In this document: positions 24,171 through 31,970 of the stretch, in pieces
Numbering within the stretch: position 1 is the first letter of the stretch
Layout of the letters: the number at the start of each line of letters is the position of its first letter
Source: Caulobacter vibrioides OR37
GTDB lineage: Bacteria > Pseudomonadota > Alphaproteobacteria > Caulobacterales > Caulobacteraceae
Direction of reading: 5' to 3'
NCBI RefSeq assembly: GCF_000372645.1
Contig: NZ_APMP01000010.1
Coordinates: forward strand, 62,001-126,000
Length of the DNA stretch: 64,000 bases
The notes under the pieces: model-generated
The model's database searches: none
What the model saw: the letters and a program-made list of their open reading frames with translations, nothing else
What the model was told of the DNA's origin: nothing
Made by a program: the position numbers and the translations under genes

Positions 24171-27100
24171 TTAGTTCGGACGCTCCAGGGTGACGGCCAT
24201 CAGCCCGATCACCACCTCGTTGGCCGTCGCGCGCACCGTCAGGTCGCGCAGCGGCTTGCGCGGGTCGAGCGCCAGGGAAAGCACCGTGGCCGCGCCCCCT
24301 GGGATCTCACGGCCCTGCCCCTTGAAGGTCACGGGGTCCAGCACGCGCACCTGTCCGGTCGCGAGGTCAACCCGCGTCGGCGGCGGGGTATCGACCCGGA
24401 ACTGATAGTCGTCGAGGAAATAGTCCTCCTCGATCGGCCACCAGGTGTCGGGATTGCGCAGGGCGAGGCGATCGATCGTCCCGTCCTGATAGGTCACCAC
24501 CACCTCTCCGTTGTCGAAGCGGCTCTGCATCGGATTGGTCGAGCCAGCCATCAGGAGGTGGACACGGGACGCCTTGCCCGACAGCGGGATGACGTCTTGC
24601 CTCGGGTAGTTGTCCCAAAGCGAGGTGAAGACGATGTTGGGCGCATCGGCCGCGCCCGGCGTCCGGAACACGACACCCGAGGGCGTCGTGAATTGGCCGC
24701 CCTGCCTGGCCGCGACGCGGCGCAGGCCGGTGTCGTCGATCACGGCCATCTGATTCACGTGGCCGGCCCAGCCGCCGAGACCCTGGGCCGGCACGCCCAG
24801 CGAGGGACCACGCGGTCGCGGCGAGCGATACTTGTTCTTCGCATAGATCGCCGTGACGCGGTCGTTGAAGGTCACGGCTACCGGATCCATTCGCCCCGTC
24901 ACGGTAGTCGGCGCCGACATCGGCGGCGCCTTGACCGGAGCGGGTCCGGCGATCGGCGCCAGCCAGGTCAGCCCGTTGCGCGAGACGCGCTGGAAGCGCC
25001 TTGCCGGCCCGATCGCGGAACTGTCGACAGCGTCGCCGCTCCAGCGCACGACGGCCTCGACCGGCTTGTCGCCGGGCGCCGTGATCTCGATGGCCGGACC
25101 GCCCACGGCGTCCGCCGCCGATTTCCAGGCCGCCTTCACGCCATTGACAACGACACTCGCCACGGCCTCGCGCGGGGCTCGCAGACGCAGCACCACGGTC
25201 TTGAAGCGCCCGTCGCGCGGCGTCAGCATCCAGTGATCCTCGTCGCCCTGGCGCTTGAACTCATAGGCGAAGACCGGATGCGTGAACGACGCATGCCGCC
25301 AGCTCGCGGGGAAACCAGGCCGGATCGTCAGCCTCCCGGCCAGCGCGTCGGGGCGAAGACCGAATAGGCCCTCGACAAGGGTCCGCGCGGTGACCCCGGC
25401 GCTGTCGGCGAAATCGCGCTGAGATTCCCGGCGATAGACATCAGGCCAAGCCAGCGTGCCCGTGTTGCCAGGCGAGACCCCCATGAACATGCTGGCCAGC
25501 AGGCCGCTCTTGGTCAGACGGAAGGCCTCGTCGCTCCGCCCCGCTTCCCACAGGGCCAGCGCCGCGTGCAGGTTCTCCTGGGTGGCGACGTTGTTGATCG
25601 ACCACGCGTAGGGCATCCAGTCGGTCGTGGCGTAGAGACCATAGGCGGCGTCGTCCGGCACGCCGGGTCCCTTGATCGGTATGCGCGGCAAGCGCTCTAG
25701 GGCGTCAGACATCCGCCAGGCGTCGGCCGGCGAAACGACCTCGGAATCGATGGCGTGGTAATAGGTCCATAGGGCGAACGCCGGGTGCAGCCGCTGCTCG
25801 CCCATCAGGTCCTTGTACTCGGCGAAGGCGCCGATGTCGGGCATCCACAGGAGGCCGCGCATGGCCTCCTGGATGGCGTCGGCCTCCCGATCGTAGGGCG
25901 CGGGATCCTCGCCGATCAGCCGCGCGACGCGAGCGGCCATGCGGTTATGATAGGCCAGATAGGCCGACGAATGGGTCGCCCCGCCGCCGTTGTACGACAG
26001 GTGGTCACTGGCCCAAATCTGGGCGTAGGCCTCGTAGAGCGGCAGCTTGCGGGGGCCGAATTCGCGGCGGAACAGCCGGCGCTCCCAGGCCAGGTGCCGG
26101 GTGATCGTCGGCCACAGATCGCGGGCCAGCTTCAGATCGCCGGACCACATCAGGTGTCGGAACAGCGCGTCGATATAGACCGTGTTCATGTCGTAGTGCG
26201 AGTTCGAGAGATCCCCGTTCGAATGCAGCGCCTTTTCGGCGCGCGCCAGGTTCGCGTCCTCGTCGGCCGGCGGGATCGCGTCCGGGATCGGCGAGACGTT
26301 CTGGCCCTTGGCCCAGTCGCGGAAATGCCGGTCGGCGCGATCCGCGCGACCCAGGGCGTCCAGCCAGTAAGGGCCGCGCCACCCCAGCAGCTTGGTCCGC
26401 CAGGCGACCGCGCCGTGCATGACCGCTTGCTGTGGCCCGTCCCAGGTGGCCTCCGCCCCGACATTCAGGGCGGCCATGGCGGCGTTGATATAGGGGTCGG
26501 GCGTCTCGATCCGCACCTGATCCCGCAGGGCCTGGAAGTGGCGCCGCGCCTCTTCGAACCGCGCGGCCAGTTCGGGCCGGACGAAGGCCGGCGGACGGCT
26601 GGCCGGCGCGGCCTTGTCCTCGGGACGGGCGGCGCGCACGGCTTTGTAATCCGCCAGATCGTCGGCGACGCCGGCGTCCACGCGCTGCAAGGAGAGGATG
26701 AGCGGCGTGTCCGAAGTCAGGTCCGAGCGCCCAATGGCGACAGCGCCCTGTTCCGCCGCGCCGCCAGCCAGCAGGCGGGGCAGGTCGTTCCAGGCGCTCG
26801 CCTCGCCACGCTGATAGCGCGCATGGCCGCTAGCGGCGCCGATGATGGTCGCCTGGGGCGCGCTGAGCCTGAAGCCGTCATCGCTCACGGCGACGCGGTT
26901 GGTCTCGGCGAAGGACGGCTTGAACTGGAACCACTCGGAGATCGGAACCTTCTCGGTGCCGATGTCGCCATCGCGAACGCCGCGCTGGCCGGTGATCCCG
27001 CCGAACGCCCAGATCAGCTCCAGGCCGGGCGGCAGGTCGACGCCCTCGATCCGCAAAGCCAGGCCTTCGGTGGCGGCGTAGGCCACGGCCTCGATACGCA

Positions 27101-27515
27101 GCACGCCGTGACCCAGCAGCGGATCGCGGACCTCATAGAGCAACTCGCCAGGACGATAGCGGGTGGTGATCCGCGCTGCTTCCTGCAACCAACGCGCCCC
27201 GGAAGGGCCAGCCAAGCCCAGGCGCAGATTGCCGCCGCGCCCCGGCAGGTAGAAAACGAACTCTGGCTTATCGCCGCCGTCCACGCGGAACGCGGTGTCG
27301 CCGCCATAGAGCGGGCGATTGAAGGTCTCGACGCCATTCTCGATGACGAAGTCGCCGCCGTCCGGGCGGTAGCGGATCGGCCGCTCGATGTTGTCCACGA
27401 GATTGGGACGAGGTCCGCCGACCGCCGTCGGCGCGGTCTGGGCGTAGGCTCCGCCGCAGCCGAGTCCGGCGACCAGAACCAGCGCCAGACCGGCGCCGCG
27501 ACGGATGAAGCTCAT
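24171..27515 (-). CDS. DUF4450-type large secreted protein, six-hairpin glycosidase-like
   Basis: 1114 residues from the ATG at 27515 (AGGGAG 6 bases upstream; a GTG at 27521 is possible), with a signal peptide ending near GGAYAQ. The N-terminal beta-rich part (about 35-300) opens with IERPIRYRPDGGDFVIENGVETFNRPLYGGDTAFRV, which matches DUF4450. The middle (about 330-770) is alpha-helical and toroid-like, with HGAVAWRTKLLGWRGPYWLDALG, SHYDMNTVYIDALFRHLMWSGDL and ENLHAALALWEAG. The C-terminus adds beta domains (FTHPVFAYEFKRQGDEDHWML...). Such proteins occur in rhamnogalacturonan loci; the catalytic activity is not established here. It is the third gene after the receptor and PL22 and probably acts in the periplasm. 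Confidence 0.8.
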   Translation of the reverse strand: MSFIRRGAGLALVLVAGLGCGGAYAQTAPTAVGGPRPNLVDNIERPIRYRPDGGDFVIENGVETFNRPLYGGDTAFRVDGGDKPEFVFYLPGRGGNLRLGLAGPSGARWLQEAARITTRYRPGELLYEVRDPLLGHGVLRIEAVAYAATEGLALRIEGVDLPPGLELIWAFGGITGQRGVRDGDIGTEKVPISEWFQFKPSFAETNRVAVSDDGFRLSAPQATIIGAASGHARYQRGEASAWNDLPRLLAGGAAEQGAVAIGRSDLTSDTPLILSLQRVDAGVADDLADYKAVRAARPEDKAAPASRPPAFVRPELAARFEEARRHFQALRDQVRIETPDPYINAAMAALNVGAEATWDGPQQAVMHGAVAWRTKLLGWRGPYWLDALGRADRADRHFRDWAKGQNVSPIPDAIPPADEDANLARAEKALHSNGDLSNSHYDMNTVYIDALFRHLMWSGDLKLARDLWPTITRHLAWERRLFRREFGPRKLPLYEAYAQIWASDHLSYNGGGATHSSAYLAYHNRMAARVARLIGEDPAPYDREADAIQEAMRGLLWMPDIGAFAEYKDLMGEQRLHPAFALWTYYHAIDSEVVSPADAWRMSDALERLPRIPIKGPGVPDDAAYGLYATTDWMPYAWSINNVATQENLHAALALWEAGRSDEAFRLTKSGLLASMFMGVSPGNTGTLAWPDVYRRESQRDFADSAGVTARTLVEGLFGLRPDALAGRLTIRPGFPASWRHASFTHPVFAYEFKRQGDEDHWMLTPRDGRFKTVVLRLRAPREAVASVVVNGVKAAWKSAADAVGGPAIEITAPGDKPVEAVVRWSGDAVDSSAIGPARRFQRVSRNGLTWLAPIAGPAPVKAPPMSAPTTVTGRMDPVAVTFNDRVTAIYAKNKYRSPRPRGPSLGVPAQGLGGWAGHVNQMAVIDDTGLRRVAARQGGQFTTPSGVVFRTPGAADAPNIVFTSLWDNYPRQDVIPLSGKASRVHLLMAGSTNPMQSRFDNGEVVVTYQDGTIDRLALRNPDTWWPIEEDYFLDDYQFRVDTPPPTRVDLATGQVRVLDPVTFKGQGREIPGGAATVLSLALDPRKPLRDLTVRATANEVVIGLMAVTLERPN

Positions 27516-27535
27516 GCCCACTCCCTAGAGCCCGC

Positions 27536-27600
27536 CCGCTTCGAATGGAATCATTTGAAGCGGATAAACAGTCTATAAATTCAGATATTTAGAGCGCGTT
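27536..27600. repeat. Composite palindromic repeat between PL22 and the DUF4450 gene
   Basis: CCGCTTCGAAT (27536-27546) and ATTTGAAGCGG (27553-27563) form an 11-bp stem with one mismatch around the loop GGAATC. An AT-rich spacer and TTTAGAGCGCG follow, and the element runs into the last codons of PL22. The GGAATC loop and TTTAGAGCG tail are shared with the repeat at 49594-49710, so both belong to one family. Confidence 0.6.
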
Positions 27601-28941
27601 CGAGCGGCTTTGCGCGCCGGCCTTGGCGACCTCGACGGCGTACACATGATTGGCCCCATGCATGTTCGAGGTGAAGACGATCCACTTCTGGTCGGGGGTG
27701 AAGGTCAGGTTCGGCTCAAGACGGTAGTCGTGAGCCGACATGTCCACCAGCCGCTCGCTAGCCATCTTGTCCACGGTGATCAGGTCATCGGTGTAGAACT
27801 GGGTCGCCGCGTCGCGGATGGTCTCGGGCCGGAAGGCGTAGATCCATTTGCCGTCGGGCGCGTGGGCGACCATGTCGGCGTCGCCGCCGTCGCCGGCGAA
27901 CAGCTTGCCGTCGGGCGCCACGTTGTAGTGAACCGACCACTCGTTCTGCTCGACCCGGCGATAGAGCTTCCTGCCCGTCACCAGTTCGTGGCCGGCGATC
28001 CAGAACACCTGGCCGCGCGGGGTCTGCAGATCGTACCAGATCCATTTGCCGTCGGCCGAGAAGAACTCGTGTCCGGCGATCTCGAAGTTCATGGTGCGGG
28101 TATGGATCTTGGCGAGGGCCGACCCGTCGGCGCGGATCGTCCAGATGCGGTCGACGCGGTGCCAGGGCCCCTCGTGGCAGAACATCACCAGGGTCGGGTC
28201 GGTCGGCGAGAACTGAGCGTGACCCAGCCACTTTTCGGAGGCGTGGACGACCTTGCGCTCGCCGGTCTTGAGATCGACCGTGAAGATCTCCATGGGCGTC
28301 GGCGTCTCGAAGCGCTCGGTCATCCGCACGCCCTTGGCCTTGGCGAACGACAGCGGCTTTCCGTCGGGCCCCAGCGCGGCGTACTCCGCCTGGCCGAAGC
28401 GCTTGAGATCGTCGGCGGTCTTGGGCTGCAACGGCTTGCCGCCATAGGTCACGACGCCCAGCAACAGCGTCTCGTCGGCGTTGATCGACGTGATCCCGCC
28501 CTGGGCCAGCTTCGCCACGACCTTGGCTTCGCCGCTGTCGATATCGAGGGCGTGGATGGTCTTGGGGCGATCGGCCGGCTGACCTTCGCCAGGCGCCGTG
28601 ACCGAGTAGTACAGTCGCCGCGACGCGCGTGGAAAAAAGAGCAGGTCCGCGCCCTTTGTGTTGGGCAGCGGCGTCAACTTGAAGGTCCTGAGATCCACGA
28701 GCGCGATGCCCGACGGCGTCGTGATCGCCAGCTTGTCTCCCCGCGGCGTGTAGCCGTGCTGGTGGAAATAGAGGTTCTTGCTGCCCCCCTCTTCCGACAG
28801 CCGCACGATGCGGTGACCCGTCTTGGGATCGATCCAGTCCTTGGGCGCGGGCGCGAGCGGACTCGGCGACGTTTCCCGCGCCAGGGCCGGCGCCGCCAGG
28901 CCCGCGGCGGCCAGGCCCAGAACGGTTCTGCGAGCGATCAC
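27589..28941 (-). CDS. ogl: Oligogalacturonate lyase, polysaccharide lyase family 22
   Basis: 450 residues from a GTG at 28941 (GGAGAG 8 bases upstream). The signal IARRTVLGLAAAGLAAPALA is Tat-like. The seven-bladed propeller opens APKDWIDPKTGHRIVRLSEEGGSKNLYFHQHGYTPRGDKLAI, and later carries LGHAQFSPTDPTLVMFCHEGPWHRVDRIW and EFFSADGKWIWYD, the His-rich metal and catalytic segments of PL22. It splits di- and oligogalacturonates to 4-deoxy-L-threo-5-hexosulose uronate. PL22 enzymes are cytoplasmic in enterobacteria, so the export signal suggests a periplasmic version here. The last residues (SRSNAL) lie in a palindromic repeat and may be a repeat-derived extension. Confidence 0.9.
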   Translation of the reverse strand: MIARRTVLGLAAAGLAAPALARETSPSPLAPAPKDWIDPKTGHRIVRLSEEGGSKNLYFHQHGYTPRGDKLAITTPSGIALVDLRTFKLTPLPNTKGADLLFFPRASRRLYYSVTAPGEGQPADRPKTIHALDIDSGEAKVVAKLAQGGITSINADETLLLGVVTYGGKPLQPKTADDLKRFGQAEYAALGPDGKPLSFAKAKGVRMTERFETPTPMEIFTVDLKTGERKVVHASEKWLGHAQFSPTDPTLVMFCHEGPWHRVDRIWTIRADGSALAKIHTRTMNFEIAGHEFFSADGKWIWYDLQTPRGQVFWIAGHELVTGRKLYRRVEQNEWSVHYNVAPDGKLFAGDGGDADMVAHAPDGKWIYAFRPETIRDAATQFYTDDLITVDKMASERLVDMSAHDYRLEPNLTFTPDQKWIVFTSNMHGANHVYAVEVAKAGAQSRSNAL

Positions 28942-28955
28942 GACTTTAACTCTCC

Positions 28956-29000
28956 AAAAAAATGGGGCCTGGCGGGAGGGAAGGCCGACGCCAGGCCCCA
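28956..29000 (-). terminator. Strong intrinsic terminator between TonB receptor and PL22
   Basis: TGGGGCCTGGCG (28963-28974) and CGCCAGGCCCCA (28989-29000) form a perfect 12-bp stem with a 14-base loop. On the minus strand seven T residues follow (28962-28956) and run directly into the GGAGAG ribosome binding site of the PL22 gene. It lies 20 bases after the receptor stop. It probably ends most receptor transcripts and lets only a fraction read into PL22 and DUF4450. Confidence 0.85.
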
Positions 29001-29020
29001 GGGAGGAGGCTCTTGAAACG

Positions 29021-31717
29021 TCAGTAGGTCCAGCGCACGCCCAGCAGAATCTCCCGCCCGGTGTGGCGGTAGTCGCTGACGCGGTCGGCGGTGTCGACAT
29101 AGGCGTCGGTGAACTTGTCGCCGAGGTTGATGCCTTCAAGCGTCACGACGAGGTTCGGCCGCAGCTTATAGCTCGACGAGAAGTCGTAGTAGGTGCTGCC
29201 GTGCGTGCCGTGCTCGCTATTTCCGTTCGAGCCGGGGAACTGGGTGAGGAAACCGGACCGACGCGCCAGCGAGGTGCGGGCGCTGAACTTGCCGCGCTCG
29301 AAGTACAGCGTGGCGTTCGCCGTGGTCTTCGACTGGCCGGTCAGCTTGTTGTAATTCGGCGCGGCCTTCGTGCCGTAGTTCACGCTTGAGTCGACGTAGG
29401 TGAAGTTGCCGATGAAGCCGAAGCCGCGCAGGTAGTCCGGCAGAAATTTGAATGGCTGCTGGTACTGGACCTCGACGCCCTTCAGCCAGCCGCCTTCACC
29501 GTTGTACGGGTTGGTGACGTCGAAGATGTCGTTGACCGAGACGCCCGCGCTGGTGCTGAGCAGGCTCGCCGGCAGGCCCAGCGAACTGTAGACGGCGCGG
29601 GTGGTCTGGTTGGCGATGAAGCTATCGATCTTCTTGTAGAAGACCGCCACGCCGAGCAGCGATTCCGGGGCGAAATACCATTCCGCCGACAGGTCGAAAT
29701 TGGTCGCGCGGAACGGCTCCAGGTCCGGATTGCCGAAGTTCACCGTGCGCGTCGAGGCGCCGACCGAGCCTCCAGGCGTGAGGCTGCCCAGGGTCGGACG
29801 GGCCATGACCTTGGCGACGCCGCCGCGCAGGATGAAGTTGTCGCGCGGCTCCAGGGTGATGTTCATCGACGGAAGGACGTCGGTATAATCATTGTTGGCC
29901 GTCAGATAGACGCCGCTGCCGATGAAGCCCCGCGAAGTGACCTTGGTGTGGGCCACGCGGAAGCCGAAGTCCGAACGCAGCGGCATGCCGCCGAAGATCG
30001 TGGCGTCGACCACGGCCTGACCGAAGCCCGAAAGGTCCTTTTCCTCGACATCGCGCGTGTCGCCCTGCAGGACGACCAGCGGGTAGCTCAGCAGGTTGGT
30101 GTAGGCCAAGGCCTTGCCGATGTCGGCGACCACGTACTTGCGATCGCCGCCCGGGAACGGAAAGTCGCGGCCGAACTCGACGATCTTGGAGAAAGCGCCC
30201 ACGCCGACCACTTGGTTCGCGCCGGTCAGGACCTGGTTGCGATTGGCGCCCCGATACTTGACCACATATTGCTGGGCGTCGAGCCCGCCGCGCAGCTTCA
30301 GGTGCTGGTCGACGTCGAACTCCAGATCGCCGCCGGCGGTGCGGGTGATGTTCAGCGAGGTCTGCACCGCCGAACGCATTTCGGTCAGGGTGAACAGCGC
30401 CGGATTGGTGACGTCGAAGCCGTAGGTGATGATCGGCGTGCGGTCGTTCTGGCGACCATCATAGATGTAGCCGTTGACGTCGTTGCGATCGAGCTGGAAC
30501 GAGATCTGCTCGGGCATGCGGTAGTCGGAATTGGCCACGCCGATGCGGGCCTGGCCGCGCAGCCGGTCGCTGAACGCGTACTTTCCGGCCAGGGTGACCT
30601 GGCTGAAGGTGGTGTGATCGCGCTGCGTGCCGTTCTCCGAGCGGACGTCGACCTTGTCGAACACCCCATAGGTGAAGGTGTTGCGGTCGTTGATCGCGTA
30701 GTCGCGGACGATGGTCGCGCCGACGCCCGCCGCGTTCGAGCGACTGAACGAGATGGCCTCCAGGTTCGGGCTTTCGGTGAACTGGTTGAGGTCCGAATAC
30801 AGGACGTCCAGCGACAGTTCCGCCTTTGAACTCGGCCGCCACTGGGTGGAGAAGGTGACGCCCAGGCGTTCGGAGTCGATCTTGGAGGCGGTGTAGCGCG
30901 GGATGCGCGGGTAGAAGGCGTTCTGAACCTTCGCAAGCTCAGCGGGCGTCGCGCACTTCGAGCAACCGGCGAAGTTGTCGCTGGCGTCGGCGCCTTGCCA
31001 GCGCGTCGTATTGAAGCCCTCGGCCACCGGCTGGCGCTTGGAATAGGCCACCGAGGCCAGCACGCCGAAGGTCTTGTCCGGGTTGGACCAGCTGAGCAGG
31101 CCGGCCGCCCGCGGCAGGACGCGGTCGGTGATGCTGTTCAGGCTGCCTTGGGCCGACGCGGCGGCCTTGAAGCCGGTGTAGTCGAAGGGGCGACCGCTCT
31201 GCAGGTCGACCGTCGCGCCCAGCGATCCCTCGGCGATGTCGGCTGACTGGGTCTTGCGCACCGTGATGCTGTTGAAGAGTTCCGAGGCGAAGACGTTGAA
31301 GTCGAAGCCGCGGCTGCGATTGCCGCCGCCCGTGGCGATGGCTTCCACGCCGTTGATGCGCACGCGGGTGAAGTCGGCGTTCAGGCCGCGCACCGAGATC
31401 TGGCGACCTTCGCCGCCGACGCGATCGATGGTCACGCCCGGCAGGCGCTGGATGGCTTCGGCCAGGTTCTGGTCGGGAAAGGCGGCGATGTCCTCGGCCA
31501 GGATCGCGTCGATCGCGCCGATGCTGGCGCGCTTGGCGCCCAGAGCCTTGCCGAGGCTAGAACGGTAGCCGGTGACGATGACTTCCTCGACCTGGGTCTG
31601 GCCCGAGGCTGGGGGAGCGGCGGTCTGGGCGGAAGCTTTGCCAGCGCTGGCAAAGCCAGCAATGGTCATGGCCGCGCAAGAGACCAGCAGACGCGCCTTG
31701 AAGGTGCTCGACATCAT
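29021..31717 (-). CDS. TonB-dependent receptor, TIGR01782 (Xanthomonas/Caulobacter carbohydrate) type
   Basis: 898 residues from the ATG at 31717, the first of two adjacent ATGs. A signal peptide ends near ASAGKASAQ. The TonB box and start of the plug, VEEVIVTGYRSSLGKALGAKRAS, with IDAILAEDIAAFPDQNLAEAIQRLPGVTIDR and GRQISVRGLNADFTRVRINGVEA, are diagnostic of the TIGR01782 group. The barrel ends GREILLGVRWTY. Members often import plant-derived oligosaccharides. It heads the receptor-PL22-DUF4450 operon and has both operator types directly in front of the start codon, so its expression is probably tightly tied to pectin products. Oligogalacturonate import is inferred from the adjacent PL22. 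Confidence 0.92.
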   Translation of the reverse strand: MMSSTFKARLLVSCAAMTIAGFASAGKASAQTAAPPASGQTQVEEVIVTGYRSSLGKALGAKRASIGAIDAILAEDIAAFPDQNLAEAIQRLPGVTIDRVGGEGRQISVRGLNADFTRVRINGVEAIATGGGNRSRGFDFNVFASELFNSITVRKTQSADIAEGSLGATVDLQSGRPFDYTGFKAAASAQGSLNSITDRVLPRAAGLLSWSNPDKTFGVLASVAYSKRQPVAEGFNTTRWQGADASDNFAGCSKCATPAELAKVQNAFYPRIPRYTASKIDSERLGVTFSTQWRPSSKAELSLDVLYSDLNQFTESPNLEAISFSRSNAAGVGATIVRDYAINDRNTFTYGVFDKVDVRSENGTQRDHTTFSQVTLAGKYAFSDRLRGQARIGVANSDYRMPEQISFQLDRNDVNGYIYDGRQNDRTPIITYGFDVTNPALFTLTEMRSAVQTSLNITRTAGGDLEFDVDQHLKLRGGLDAQQYVVKYRGANRNQVLTGANQVVGVGAFSKIVEFGRDFPFPGGDRKYVVADIGKALAYTNLLSYPLVVLQGDTRDVEEKDLSGFGQAVVDATIFGGMPLRSDFGFRVAHTKVTSRGFIGSGVYLTANNDYTDVLPSMNITLEPRDNFILRGGVAKVMARPTLGSLTPGGSVGASTRTVNFGNPDLEPFRATNFDLSAEWYFAPESLLGVAVFYKKIDSFIANQTTRAVYSSLGLPASLLSTSAGVSVNDIFDVTNPYNGEGGWLKGVEVQYQQPFKFLPDYLRGFGFIGNFTYVDSSVNYGTKAAPNYNKLTGQSKTTANATLYFERGKFSARTSLARRSGFLTQFPGSNGNSEHGTHGSTYYDFSSSYKLRPNLVVTLEGINLGDKFTDAYVDTADRVSDYRHTGREILLGVRWTY

Positions 31718-31743
31718 CCTGTGTTTCTTCCCAAACGGCGCTT

Positions 31744-31786
31744 TGACACCGGTGTCTTCATTGCCCACAATTTTTCATATTGTGGG
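31744..31786 (-). promoter_or_regulatory. Paired operators upstream of the TonB receptor
   Basis: GACACCGGTGTC (31745-31756) is a perfect 12-bp LacI-type palindrome 28 bases before the start codon. Beside it CCCACAAT (31764-31771) and ATTGTGGG (31779-31786) are perfect 8-bp arms around 7 bases, seen also as CACAA-N9-TTGTG. The same second element stands upstream of the RhaT-type gene at 42392-42410. The remainder of the 31718-31968 gap holds AT-rich promoter sequence and a palindromic repeat. Confidence 0.75.
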
Positions 31787-31920
31787 ATATTTATCCATAT
31801 ATTGCTCACTATCGCGAAGAAACGCAACCCCCCGTTTTGCCATTTGGCCAGGATGTCCGGGAAATTGACATGCCGAGAGGGAGCGGTGGCTCGGGCGACG
31901 GACGCGCCGCGGCCGCGCCA

Positions 31921-31970
31921 AGAGCGCGTTAGGTTTAAGTGTGAGCGACCGCACCGCTCAACCGCGCTCT
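31921..31970. repeat. Palindromic AGAGCGCG repeat overlapping a stop codon
   Basis: AGAGCGCG (31921-31928) pairs with CGCGCTCT (31963-31970), and inside it GAGCG (31943-31947) pairs with CGCTC (31955-31959). The outer arm reaches the stop codon of the six-hairpin gene. It may serve as its terminator and resembles the AGAGCG-ended repeats at 27536 and 49594. Confidence 0.5.
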
